A DNA stretch of 64,000 nt from Coniochaeta sp. PMI_546 (Eukaryota > Ascomycota > Sordariomycetes > Coniochaetales > Coniochaetaceae). The translations under genes were made by a program, and so were the position numbers. Shown piece after piece: positions 37,563 through 47,196 of this stretch. The stretch covers positions 1,240,001-1,304,000 of the forward strand of contig MU271146.1 of NCBI GenBank assembly GCA_021432605.1, given 5' to 3'. The notes beneath the pieces are model-generated. The model was not told where the DNA came from. It did not search any database and saw only the letters and a list, made by a program, of their open reading frames with translations. Positions within the stretch are counted from its first letter, which is position 1. Every line of letters starts with the position of its first letter.

Positions 37563-38985
37563 GTTGGAGTTGAAAAGATGGTCGGCCAGAGACCGGAGAG
37601 GTTCTGAGGAGTCGTCGCCACAATTGATCGCGAGGGGTCCTGGAAGTCCGACAGATGCCGAGAAAATTCTCGCGGATGTGCAAGTTCACCAACAGAGGTG
37701 AATAAGCTGGCCCTATTGATGCGCGCGATGAACAGGGCGTCCGTAGAGGCGGAGGGGAGGTGATTGCGGGCGAGTCGCGCAAAACCGCAGGCGGTTACGG
37801 CCACAATCGACCCGAGTCCACCAACATTCGCTCCTCCAGGCAACCCGAAAAATCGGAGTCCAGCGCGCGATAACAATATTGTCAGTAGGATGAAGAATGC
37901 TAGAGAATCGCTGGATAGGCTTTGCTGTCTCCGAAGACCTTGTAGGGAGTGTCGCTGATTGAAGGTCGGATTCGGGTTGAGGTGATGTGAGGTTGGTGAT
38001 GATTAAAAGCGGGCGGAGCGAACCCAAAGGTAGGGGAGAGGGAGATTTGGAGGCAAAGCGGCAGGCCGGGCCTGGCTCTGCAGTTCAACCGTCAGCCAGC
38101 CAATCAGGTTGCAGGATGTTATGGTCGTCGCCGGTTGGCAGAATAGGTACCTAAGGTAGGTACCTGCTAAGGTACCTTAGCCACCTAGCACTGTGCGGTT
38201 CGGAACCAATGAAACATGGGCAGCCAAAGCTTCCATTCCAACTTATTGTCCGACTCGTGAGCCAAAACTTACCGTTCTTTTCTAAATCTGAGGGAATGCG
38301 GAGAGTACAAATGCAGAGAAATGATTTGCGACCGCAACAACGTCGCCGGAAGACACCTGTTAACGGGGGCAATCACTCATGACAGACCAATGATAGATAT
38401 GTTATACTGAGCCGCGAGCACTTCACTCGCGGTGCTCACTTCGTTAGGTTTCTGCGAATTTTCCATAGGCTTCCTTCCCGAAAGAGAACTACACGTGTAC
38501 GTTATGAGAGGTCAAGGCCGAGAGAGGCTACGTGATATTGATGCTCGTCGAGAGATATTGTAGCCTTCTTTCGGTTCCATGATTTGAGCAGGGAGCACTC
38601 TGCAGAGCTGTCATGCTGCCTGCTTACCACCCTCTGAGTCTCACAGTCAAAATATCCCAGTCGCGTCATCGCATCTCGATTCAGCCCTACACACCACATC
38701 ACATCTGACAGGGGTAGTTTGCACAGCCATTGCATTTCACTGTCTCTGACTACCAAATCTAGGCGGAGCTGAATCCGACTTGTCCTCCATGACCAGATTG
38801 ACTCCCCATCAATGTGTTCAGATGGGAAAATAGATTGCCAGAGATCCTATGTAAGCAGATCTCTTATCAGAATTGCAATTTCCGGTCCCAAGCGCCGTCA
38901 CTCCAAGCGTGCTCCGTTTACAAGTGCTAGCCATATCCGAAAGACAAAATAGACAGACAAGAGACAATCCCTCAAAGAGCCCGGC
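37563..38985. other. intergenic: MED19 promoter and PEBP 3' region
   Basis: About 1.4 kb. The MED19 leader is next to 37563. A cluster of overlapping GGTACC/TAAGGTA palindromes lies at 38145-38180 (listed separately). No gene was recognised in the rest. Confidence 0.45.
38145..38180. repeat. GGTACCTAAGGTA-type palindromic motif cluster
   Basis: Three overlapping GGTACC-centred inverted repeats with CTAAGGTA/TACCTTAG flanks in 36 bp. Related short motifs recur at about 27478-27491, 43549-43567, 50272-50287, 51287-51302 and 51404-51420, always outside coding sequence. Function is unknown. Confidence 0.7.
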
Positions 38986-39843
38986 CTACAGCCCGAAAAA
39001 TACAGCCCCGGCGCCCAGAAGCGCGATGACGACACCTCCGGATGGCGCGTTGGCACTGCCTACCCCGGTCACGAAGGTTGATGAAGCGCTGGGCGACGAC
39101 ACCGAACCTGTTCCAGCGGCACCGCTGCCGCCATTGGTACCGGTGCTCGAGTTAGAAAAGCCTCCTCCATTGCTGTTCTGAACAGGTCCAGGGTTTGTCA
39201 CGTTAAAAAAGTTGCCGGCCACAACCTTAGTAGCGAGACCTGCCTGCATCAAGACACTCATGGCGTTAAAGCCGAGGCGCGTCTTGGCCGCCGTCTCGAG
39301 GGCGCTTGTGGACTGTGTCGTCACCGCGCTCGTATCTACCAGGATCTGCGTATAGCGATGGCTCAGCGGGTTTCGTGCTGGGGGTCCCGGTCCGATATAC
39401 GGCGCTGCAGGTGCGGTTTGTGTTGTGTTTTGAAGCAGGAAGACCATATTCTGGCCTCTGGTCGTGTTGAGCATCGTGGGACTCGTGGCCGGTGTCAAGC
39501 CGGTCTGCATCCAGTGTAGAAGAGTGTTTGTCGATGAGGTGTTGGTAGGTATATCGAGGTCGATCATGATGACAGCGTATGATGTACCTGTCAACCGTGT
39601 AGTTGTTCCCACTCGTGGCTGTGTTGCAGTCACTAGGCACCCTGCGTCAGACTCGGAGCTCTTGACGTTTCCTCTTCTTGGGTACTGACCTTCTTTGGGC
39701 AGTACTGCTCCGTTGAGCGCGGCAATGCTCGAGAACTCTACAATGAGGTCGTTATTCGAAGCCGGCTCGAAACCTGCTGGAGTTTTTGCCAAGCATGTCG
39801 TTACCGCTGCCACCAGGACAGCTGCTGATCGATACAAAACCAT
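38986..39843 (-). CDS. PEBP-family secreted protein, probably GPI-anchored
   Basis: Predicted 266-residue cell-surface protein. Exons on the minus strand: 39843-39690 and 39632-38986. The 57-bp intron (GTCAGT...CCTAG) contains no stop and is in frame, so an unspliced reading also looks open. The N-terminal hydrophobic stretch MVLYRSAAVLVAAVTTCLA is a signal peptide. The phosphatidylethanolamine-binding protein core includes YAVIMIDLDIPT, TLLHWMQTG and NPLSHRYTQILVDT, matching the DxDxP, HW and HR landmarks of PEBP. Several N-glycosylation sequons occur. The last ~70 residues are Ser/Gly/Thr-rich and end in a hydrophobic tail (GGVVIALLGAGAVFFGL) after small residues, as expected for a GPI signal. 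The ligand and role in the wall are unknown. Confidence 0.88.
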   Translation of the reverse strand: MVLYRSAAVLVAAVTTCLAKTPAGFEPASNNDLIVEFSSIAALNGAVLPKEGQYPRRGNVKSSESDAGCLVTATQPRVGTTTRLTGTSYAVIMIDLDIPTNTSSTNTLLHWMQTGLTPATSPTMLNTTRGQNMVFLLQNTTQTAPAAPYIGPGPPARNPLSHRYTQILVDTSAVTTQSTSALETAAKTRLGFNAMSVLMQAGLATKVVAGNFFNVTNPGPVQNSNGGGFSNSSTGTNGGSGAAGTGSVSSPSASSTFVTGVGSANAPSGGVVIALLGAGAVFFGL

Positions 39844-41679
39844 TGTTACACCTGGAAAACGCAGGAGAGAAGGACGACTTGTTGGTGATATTATATGGTG
39901 CCGCTTGGCTGAGAACTTGTACAGGGCCCCTACAAATGTAGAGCGTAACCAAGAAGTGCAAAATTGAGCTTGGCGTTATCCTTTGAGGAGACCAGACACG
40001 GGACAGGCAGTAAGAAAAGAAGCCGTCGCCCAAGAAGTTATACAACTCTCGTCGAGACGACTCTGAGCGATCTCCATCAAGCAGAAACGATGACGACCAG
40101 ATGAAACACGATACCAGCGGCTTGTAACGCCGAGTTTGAAGAGCATGAAGCATTGCCTTCGATCACACTTCAAGTGCCTCTTCCCGCTTCAGCCACGCCT
40201 TTGGACCAGTGCCCTTCAGAGAGTGGTCCATCCTTGCCACGAGGCGTGATCCGTCCACTCGACAAGTCCGAAGTTAAAGCTATTCAGTGGTGGCAGCGCG
40301 ATGCTTTAACTTTGCATTTTATCCAGAGCAGGCGAGTGGCGAGCTGTTAATCAGAAGACGTCGGGAATCTCTTAATTCATGTGATAATGTGAAAATCTTG
40401 ACTCCCGGGCACTGGCCTCATAACGTCGCGATAACCGGGAGAGGAGAGGCCATCGCATCTTCTGTATGGAAGCAGAAGTCCTGGCTGCACACTGCGAGCC
40501 GGGGCTCAGTCTGAGTCTGGGCCCGAAGCGCATAAGAACAATCTGAAGCCGCGTGTTCCTGATGCAAGGAACCATGTCAGAATATTCCATGACCGTTTCG
40601 TGTTTCAGACGGCGCATCGGGAAGAGCTGAGTCATCTGCGAATAGCTATTGCCCGGCTGTAGGAACGACGACATGAAATTCAAGAGCAGTTCGCTTCATT
40701 TACTGCTAAACTTCACGTGCCGGTGCTGGACCCGATTTCAACTTGCCATAAAAGTCGTACAAATCTCGCTCAGGCATCTGAAGGAATGAAGGGATAACGA
40801 AGATCTTGCTGAACAATTGTTGCGTGAAGAAGGGTCAAGCCATTCCAGCCACTATTCATTTAGAAGGACACTGTTACTCTGCCTCATCTGTGCACTGTAT
40901 ATTTGGTGTCGTTTCCTTGTTCGACAAAGCCTTTGTATTTGACCTCTCCCGGTGCGACTTGGTTGATTATCCCTAGTGGTCTGTGCACAGCACGAGCCAA
41001 GCCACAGCCATGACAAGCCACGAAGTCCAGCCACGAATACCCCGCGAAACCGGCGTCATTGTTTCCATCTCACCGCCCACTGATCACAGTGTACCATGCC
41101 AAAGAGACTCGAGTTCCAAAGGGAAGTTAGATGGACCAAGTAGTGAAGTGTATATGAGGGGAATTCGCGACTTCAAGGATTAGAATGGACTAGCGACTTC
41201 TCGAGGACTTCTTCTCACTTTGGAAGCTTTCACAGTTCGATAGGCGTGTCGAGTTGAGCAATAACTGGGTTCTGGTTCCACATTGGTGAGGGCCTTGCGT
41301 CACTATCTCCGGATCCCAGCTGATCGAACCTTCTACAACCACTGGCCCAAGCACACGATCCGGTCAGGCCCGCCAGATACAACCATTTGACTGCGCCCTC
41401 CGTGGCTTCACTTGTCTAGAGCCTCGACAACCAAAACACTCCCATTAAACCTCTCTTTCGACACTGAACCTTTCGAGATTCTTTGAACCGATTCTGCATC
41501 TTCAACATCGTACTTTGTTGAATACAGTGCATTACCCGAGAGAGCACTACAACGTCCCCTCGAGACTCTTGAACGAGAAGAGCTGCAGGTTCACCTCTCT
41601 ACATCCCTGAATACCCCCCTAACCAACTTCTCTTCGTTACATTCCTCGAGGCAGCTCAACAGCAACCACAATCAACAAA
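39844..41679. promoter_or_regulatory. divergent promoter region between PEBP and Hsp40 genes
   Basis: About 1.8 kb between divergently transcribed genes. From about 41390 the plus strand is rich in C, A and T, like a fungal leader, and ends with ATCAACAAAATGG around the Hsp40 start. I did not find a convincing perfect heat-shock element. No other gene was recognised. Confidence 0.45.
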
Positions 41680-42952
41680 ATGGTGGCGGAAACAAAGCTC
41701 TACGACCAGTTGAGCGTCAAGCCTGATGCAACGCAGGATGAGATCAAGAAGGCATATCGGTAAGTTACCATGCCATTGGTCGGGTGTCAATTGCCTCACA
41801 TCATGTGGCGCCACGATACTAACGTACCCTGTGTTCAGAAAAGCCGCCTTGAAATACCATCCCGACAAAAACAAGGATAACCCGGATGCGTTGGAGAAGT
41901 TCAAGGAGTGCTCACAAGCATACGAAATCCTCTCGGATCCGGAGAAGCGTAAGGTCTACGATCAGTATGGCCTCGAATACATATTACGTGGTGGAACCGC
42001 TCCTCCACCTGATGGCGGAGCCAATCCATTCGCCGGCGCCGCCGGCGGCGTGCCCCCCGGCTTTAGCGGATTCGATTTCGGAGGTGCGCCCGGCGGTGGC
42101 GGCACGCGCACGTTCCACTTCAGCACAAACGGCGGTCCCGGCGGCTTCAACTTCAGCAATCCCGAGTCTATATTCTCCGAATTCATGCGGTCGAGCGGTG
42201 GTGGAGGCGGTGGGGAGGACTTTGATGACATTTTCTCTGCCTTCGGCGGCGGTGCTGGTGCTAGGAGCGCCGGCAGCGGCCGCCCGCGCATGCGCACCTC
42301 GTTCGGACCCGATGCGACCCGGAGTGCGCGCCAGCCTACCCCCGAGGTCACCACTGTTGAGAGGCCACTGCCCCTTGCATTGGAGGATCTCTTCCACGGC
42401 GTGACAAAGAAGATGAAGATCAAGCGCAAGATGTTTGACGAGTCGGGCAAGCGGACAACCACAGACACTGTCCTGGAGGTCCCTATCAAACCGGGCCTGA
42501 AGAAGGGAAGCAAGATCCGCTTCAAGGGTGTCGGTGACCAGGAAGAAGGAGGTCAGCAGGACCTAGTATTCATCGTTGAAGAGGTAAGTTTGCTCGCGTC
42601 CCGCGTCTCCCATCAAACGTTATTCCAGATAACAGCCAGTTACTAACCACGTCATCAGAAACCCCATCCTTTGTATGTTCGGGAGGGCGACGACATCGTC
42701 CACACCGTCGAACTCGACCTCAAGGAGGCATTGTGCGGCTGGAATCGCACTGTCACCACCATTGACGGCAAGAATGTCTCAGTCGGAAAGTCAACACCCA
42801 CACAACCCGGAAGCGAGGATAGGTTCCCAGGACTGGGAATGCCCATCTCGAAGAAACCCGGCTCGCGAGGCGACTTTGTCGTCAAGTACAAGGTCAAGTT
42901 CCCCACGACCTTGACGGCCGCACAGAAGCAGCAACTCAAGGAGATTCTATGA
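41680..42952 (+). CDS. SIS1: class B Hsp40 / DnaJ co-chaperone (Sis1/Psi1 type)
   Basis: Predicted 372-residue cytosolic/nuclear Hsp70 co-chaperone. Exons: 41680-41759, 41839-42583 and 42659-42952; introns of 79 and 75 bp, the latter with a TACTAAC branch site. The J-domain fills residues 1-70: [20 protein letters not shown], the HPD motif in KYHPDKNKD, and [16 protein letters not shown]. Intron 1 splits the J-domain inside the codon just before [10 protein letters not shown] Gly/Phe-rich region (about 80-180) follows without the cysteine zinc repeats of class A proteins. Two beta-sandwich substrate-binding domains come next, with [26 protein letters not shown] and [19 protein letters not shown]. 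The C-terminus is the dimerisation segment ending LKEIL. These features assign it to the Sis1/DNAJB1 group. Confidence 0.95.
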
Positions 42953-43586
42953 GCGGACCCCCCGGGCAGCGACAGAACTCATCGGCTTTAGCATATCTGG
43001 AGACGGCGTTCAATGGCGTTTAGCTGGAAATTTTACGCATGGAGGATTTTTGTTCGTTGGCCTCCAGCGTTCTGCTTTGTCAGGTGCAAGCTGCGGGTGT
43101 CACGACGTCACAGACTCTTGACCCTCGGCGGCGGGAAGCGATACGACTAGAGGCATTAGAATGGACCTACGGTGGAAGATGATAATAACGAGATCACTTA
43201 TCAGTACCTAGTGTAGACAGCTTCCAACATGTGTCATTGCTACTTCGCTACCAGTTCTTCTTGCAAGGCAAAGCTTTATCTTCGTCGTATACTTAAGCTA
43301 GTGCTATAGCTAGTCCTAGAGCCAGTCTCAGCTGGTACTCAACTTTACACCTAGACTTTAACGCAAGCCTGCGAGCTTGCATCTCGGGAAGGAGGAATGG
43401 AATTGGACGCTACTAGTTGTGATCGTACAACCGAGATGCAAAGAGGCAAGAATGATGTTGATGCAGATATCTCGCAACACGTTTTCTCGTTCCTTCCTTT
43501 GAATCAAACCTCGACTCAAATCCCAGAGCCCAGCCCTATGTGGAGCATCTAGGTAGGTACCTAGGTTAACGTCCGAAACCAGAAGT
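42953..43586. other. intergenic: Hsp40 3' region up to the minisatellite
   Basis: About 0.63 kb with the Hsp40 3' UTR. A TAGGTAGGTACCTAGGTT palindrome (43549-43567) abuts the minisatellite. No gene seen. Confidence 0.5.
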
Positions 43587-43977
43587 CCTCCTTCCTCTCA
43601 ATATGTCCTCCTTCCTCTTGATATGTGCTCCTTCCATTTAAGATATCCTCCTTCCTCTCAATATGTCCTCCTTCCTCTTGACATATCTTCCTTCCTCTTG
43701 ATATGTCTTCCTTCCTTTTGATATGTCTTCCTTTTGATATGTCTTCCTTTTGATATGTCTTCCTTNNNNNNNNNNNNNNNNNNNNNNNNNNNNNNNNNNN
43801 NNNNNNNNNNNNNNNNNNNNNNNNNNNNNNNNNNNNNNNNNNNNNNNNNNNNNNNNNNNNNNNNNNNNNNNNNNNNNNNNNNNNNNNNNNNNNNNNNNNN
43901 NNNNNNNNNNCTTCCTTTTGATATGTCTTCCTTCCTTTTGATATGTCTTCCTCCCTTTTGATATGTCTTCCTTCCCC
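43587..43977. repeat. pyrimidine-rich minisatellite (20- and 16-bp units) with internal gap
   Basis: Tandem units of the form CTTCCTTCCTTTTGATATGT. At the left edge units are 20 bp and diverged (CCTCCTTCCTCTCAATATGT and relatives). Towards the gap they become near-identical and shorten to 16 bp by loss of one CTTC/CTTCC block. On the right, 16- then 20-bp units resume. The long frames across the array (repeated Lys/Glu/Asp/Ile peptides on the minus strand) are by-products of the repeat, not a gene. Confidence 0.92.
43766..43910. other. assembly gap (145 N)
   Basis: A run of 145 N inside the minisatellite. The true array length is unknown; the assembler evidently could not traverse the identical 16-bp units. 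Confidence 0.98.
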
Positions 43978-45318
43978 GGAGTCGCGCCGCTGCTGCGGAG
44001 CGCCGGGGCAATCCAGAGCATATGCATGCCACCCAGTCTTCCACGGCACTGCGGCTCGCGCCGGCATCCTCACATTCCGTGGCTGATTGTAATGAACAAG
44101 CGTCCTGCTCGCTAGTGCTCCTGTACATGGCCTTGTTCGTGTCTTGCTGTCATCCTTGAAAACGGCTCAACGAACACTACTGTTGGACTGTCATTGTTGG
44201 TTAAGTATCCTGGAACGGTACACAGCGGTAAAATTGCAAATAGAGGGTTGCAGCTGTCGTTGTCATATGCTCGACATCTCGAAATGCCAAAGTATCTATG
44301 GGGGATTTCTGTTCGCACATACAAGTATCGAAAGGAAGTGTAACACGACGGCAAATATACAGCCACTGAAGGAGTTGTATTCGAGCAAGTAGGTCGCCAA
44401 ACTCCGTCTCGCTGCCCTTGGGATCATACTCGACACCAGCCTAGTAGCGATCCTTTGCTAGTTGAAAGGCGTGGTCATCGATGGTAGAGATGTCTCAGCT
44501 TCCTTTGTAGACCCATGCCTCTATCATCCGCCGAGCACATGGCGATATAGCGAGTCTAAGTGCCTCCGAAAGAAACCGGCTCATAATCATCGTGGTTGGC
44601 CCACGTACCGTCTCGTCGTGGCCTCGGCTGGATGAGAAGTAGTGTTCTAAGTCACGCGGGTGGCATCAACCGCTGTTGACCCGTCCTTGTCACCAGGGAC
44701 GTATGCCCACCCGAAAAACCTTCATTATCATCGCTACCAGGCGAATCCCCCGTCATTGGTGTCGCCGGATCCTATAATCATATAATCCGATCATCCTCAT
44801 TCATGTCTTCCTTGCTTTCTCAAGTTCCTGCCTTCAGCTTGTCGAGCTTCCTCGTCTTCGTCGCCACCGAGAGACCTCCGGGCTGTATCGCTCTGGCCAC
44901 CGATCACAGCTAGGTAAGACTAGCATGTGTTTTCTGTATGCCACAGCCAGAGACCTGCATCATCGAAGGGTCTGTAGAGGATGTAGGTAGAGACCGGCGT
45001 CAGACAGTTAACGACAAGCAGAGGCAAGATAGCTGGGCACGATCTGAACGTGAGACACTTGCTGCTTCTGAACAGACGGTGGGAGTGGGAGCAGGCAAAC
45101 AGTCCCACCAGCACGGCTCATCCTAACAATCATATCTTCAAAGCGAAACGCAAGTAAAGAGTACGCATGCCGGAGGCGTGGTCTTTTCGAGCTGCAGTCG
45201 TTATGCCATGAGTGTGATTCGAAGTCATCATGACCAAGGAGGACTTGTCGTGGTCTGAACCACGAAGATACGCGTCTAGAAGTGGTGTACTACTAAGTAT
45301 GGCAGTATAGATGAGTAT
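43978..45318. other. accessory intergenic DNA after the minisatellite
   Basis: About 1.3 kb with no supportable gene. Short frames only, no conserved motif, mixed composition. It separates the two tandem-repeat arrays. Confidence 0.4.
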
Positions 45319-45324
45319 CATGGC

Positions 45325-45530
45325 CATATCAGGTCAACACGTTAAGGGAGCAGGAGCGTCGCAGGAGCGTTCCTGCCCGCGCCAGGTCGACACGTTGCGG
45401 GAGCAGGAGCGTCGCAGGAGCGTTCCTGCCCGCGCCAGGTCGACACGTTGCGATAGCAGGAGCGTCGCAGGAGCGTGCCTGCCCGCGCCAGGTCGACACG
45501 TTGAGGGAGCAGGAGCCTTCCTGCCCACAT
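45325..45530. repeat. 53-bp GC-rich tandem repeat, about 3.5 copies
   Basis: Unit of about 53 bp running from CGTTGCGGGAGCAGGAGCGT to GCGCCAGGTCGACA, with three full copies and partial ones at both ends. Copies differ by only a few bases. Each full unit contains a direct repeat of GCAGGAGCGT, a perfect inverted repeat GCAGGA-GCGT-TCCTGC able to form a hairpin (the third copy has one mismatch at the loop edge), and the palindrome GTCGAC. It stands out as a GC island beside an extremely AT-rich segment. Confidence 0.9.
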
Positions 45531-46079
45531 ATGTAAGTTATACTGTTATAGAGTTACGTTATAAATACCTGGCATGGTGATGTTACTTTAGCTCGCCACT
45601 GTCGTAACCTGGAAGATATACCACTTGGAATCCACGTCTTCAGACATCCTCTTCCAATATCGACTGCAGGTTGACTCCCTTATTAAAACATTAGCATGTA
45701 GAGCAAAACTTCAGCAAATTGTCTTATTAGAATAAGCCACCATCGATCCTTCACCGCAACGCTCCACAAGGGATCGTTTGCAATGAAAGAAATTCTCTTC
45801 TGCGAGACAAAATTGTGCCAAAAATTCCCTAGCAGACCAAGGTCTACTAGGAGTGGTCATAAAGTAGTTTTCAACTAGCAAAAACGTAATCTCGGACGAA
45901 TCCTCACTGATATACGTAAAGCCCGTGCACCAAGATACAGAAATGGAAGGAGCAAACGAAGAGGATTAGGAAGTTACGAGTAGTTTAAATAAAAAAAGGA
46001 GTTGGTCCGTGCGTAACTGCCTCCACTGTAATAATCGCTGTGACCGCCTTTTAGATTATGCCGCTCGACGTAAAGGCTT
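45531..46079. other. transition zone, possibly decayed repeat DNA
   Basis: About 0.55 kb of increasing A+T between the GC-rich tandem repeat and the AT-rich segment. Frames are heavily interrupted. It may be the less mutated flank of a RIP-affected element, but no transposase motif is readable. Confidence 0.35.
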
Positions 46080-46630
46080 TTTCTTACATAAGGCAGCCTT
46101 ATAGCTTAAGACCTCGAATTTATTAAGTCCTTATAAACTAAAGGTAAATAAAACACGTTTTATAAAGTAAAAAAATCCTTATAAATACCCTTTTTTTAAC
46201 TTATTTAAGAAAGTTTTTTATAATTATTAATTATTATATTACTTTTTATTATATTTAGTTATAAAATAATATATAATTTTAAATATTTTTTTCTTCTTAT
46301 TTTATATAAGCTTATTAAGTTATATTAACGTATTTATCGAGTTTTAAAATAATTTATTAATGTTTAATTAAATAATTAAAGTTAACTTAATAAATAATTA
46401 ATAATACTTTTTATTAAGAAATTATTAATTACATTAATTAATTTTAAATATACGTTTTAACTAATTAAAAACTCTTTTATACTTTAATAATTATTTATTA
46501 ATTAAAATAGATATTAAATATTTATTTAAACTTATTTATTTAAAAAGTTATAATTGTTTTAATATTAACTACTTAATAAGGTTATTTATCTTCGTCGATA
46601 ATAAAGTGTTAAGAAACTTATCTTAAAAGA
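46080..46630. repeat. extremely AT-rich, RIP-like degenerate segment
   Basis: About 550 bp made almost entirely of A and T, dominated by TTAA, TAATTA and TATTTA strings, with sharp edges against ordinary DNA. This TpA-rich, C/G-depleted composition is the known end state of repeat-induced point mutation in Pezizomycotina. It probably represents an ancient transposon copy. No terminal repeats or coding motifs survive that I can read. Confidence 0.75.
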
Positions 46631-47091
46631 GATTGCTTATATAGAGTGAAGATATTCAACAAGCCTCTTTGTTAGCGGAGAAACACATATTGCGGTGGTT
46701 GTGCGGTAGCCGATTGTTCCTTTTCACGGATGCCAGGTTATGTTATACTGCTTCAGGTTGATATGTCATGGACTGTACGTTATCTCAGCTCTCGACACGG
46801 AAGCGTACTTCTATACGCGAGGTTGGTCAGCCTCTGGTTCCGGGCATAAGTCACTCTATGCATCGCGGCGTGTTTCATTACGACCGCTCTGTTTGTAATC
46901 ATTCGTCTTTCAAGTTTAGGGCTGGTACGGCAGACTGCATGCTGCGCTGGCCCTGTCAACCTGGAATTTCAAAGCTTTCACTTGGAAGGAAGGCACACTT
47001 CACTACATGCTCACTCCAAGGTTCCGCCCATTCAGTCCGTCATAGACATGCCGAGCTTGCGGCTTCCCATTCAACAACAACAACAGCTGCT
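46631..47091. other. intergenic upstream of the tRNA gene
   Basis: About 0.46 kb of ordinary composition between the AT-rich segment and the tRNA gene. No coding gene recognised. Confidence 0.45.
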
Positions 47092-47187
47092 TCCCGATTG
47101 GTGTAGTGGTCAACATTTCGGATTCTCAATGATATCAGCTCTCTACATAAGTCTCCGGAGCCGGGGGTTCGATTCCCTCATCGGGAG
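47092..47187 (+). tRNA. tRNA-Glu (anticodon CTC) with a 24-nt intron
   Basis: Folds as a complete cloverleaf. Acceptor stem is TCCCGAT/ATCGGGA with discriminator G. The D-arm is GTGT-AGTGGTCA-ACAT (one G-T pair). The anticodon stem TCGGA/TCCGG surrounds loop TTCTCAC with anticodon CTC at 47125-47127. The T-arm is GGGGG-TTCGATT-CCCTC. A 24-nt intron (47129-47152) sits directly 3' of position 37, the canonical place for nuclear tRNA introns. Internal promoter boxes A and B correspond to the D- and T-arms. A T5 terminator follows at 47192. Confidence 0.95.
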
Positions 47188-47191
47188 TCTC

Positions 47192-47196
47192 TTTTT
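47192..47196 (+). terminator. RNA polymerase III terminator (T5)
   Basis: Five T on the coding strand 4 nt after the tRNA-Glu discriminator base, the standard Pol III stop signal. Confidence 0.85.

Noticed and set aside
41440-41679. Heat-shock element in the Hsp40 promoter
   Set aside because: TTC and GAA triplets occur but not with the required 2-bp spacing, so no element is claimed.
43561-44128. Lys/Glu/Asp-rich minus-strand frames across the minisatellite
   Set aside because: Produced by the 20-bp repeat read in three frames and broken by the N gap; no gene evidence.
45311-45580. Frames of 60-90 codons over the 53-bp repeat
   Set aside because: All frames of a GC-rich tandem repeat are open on both strands; no independent support.
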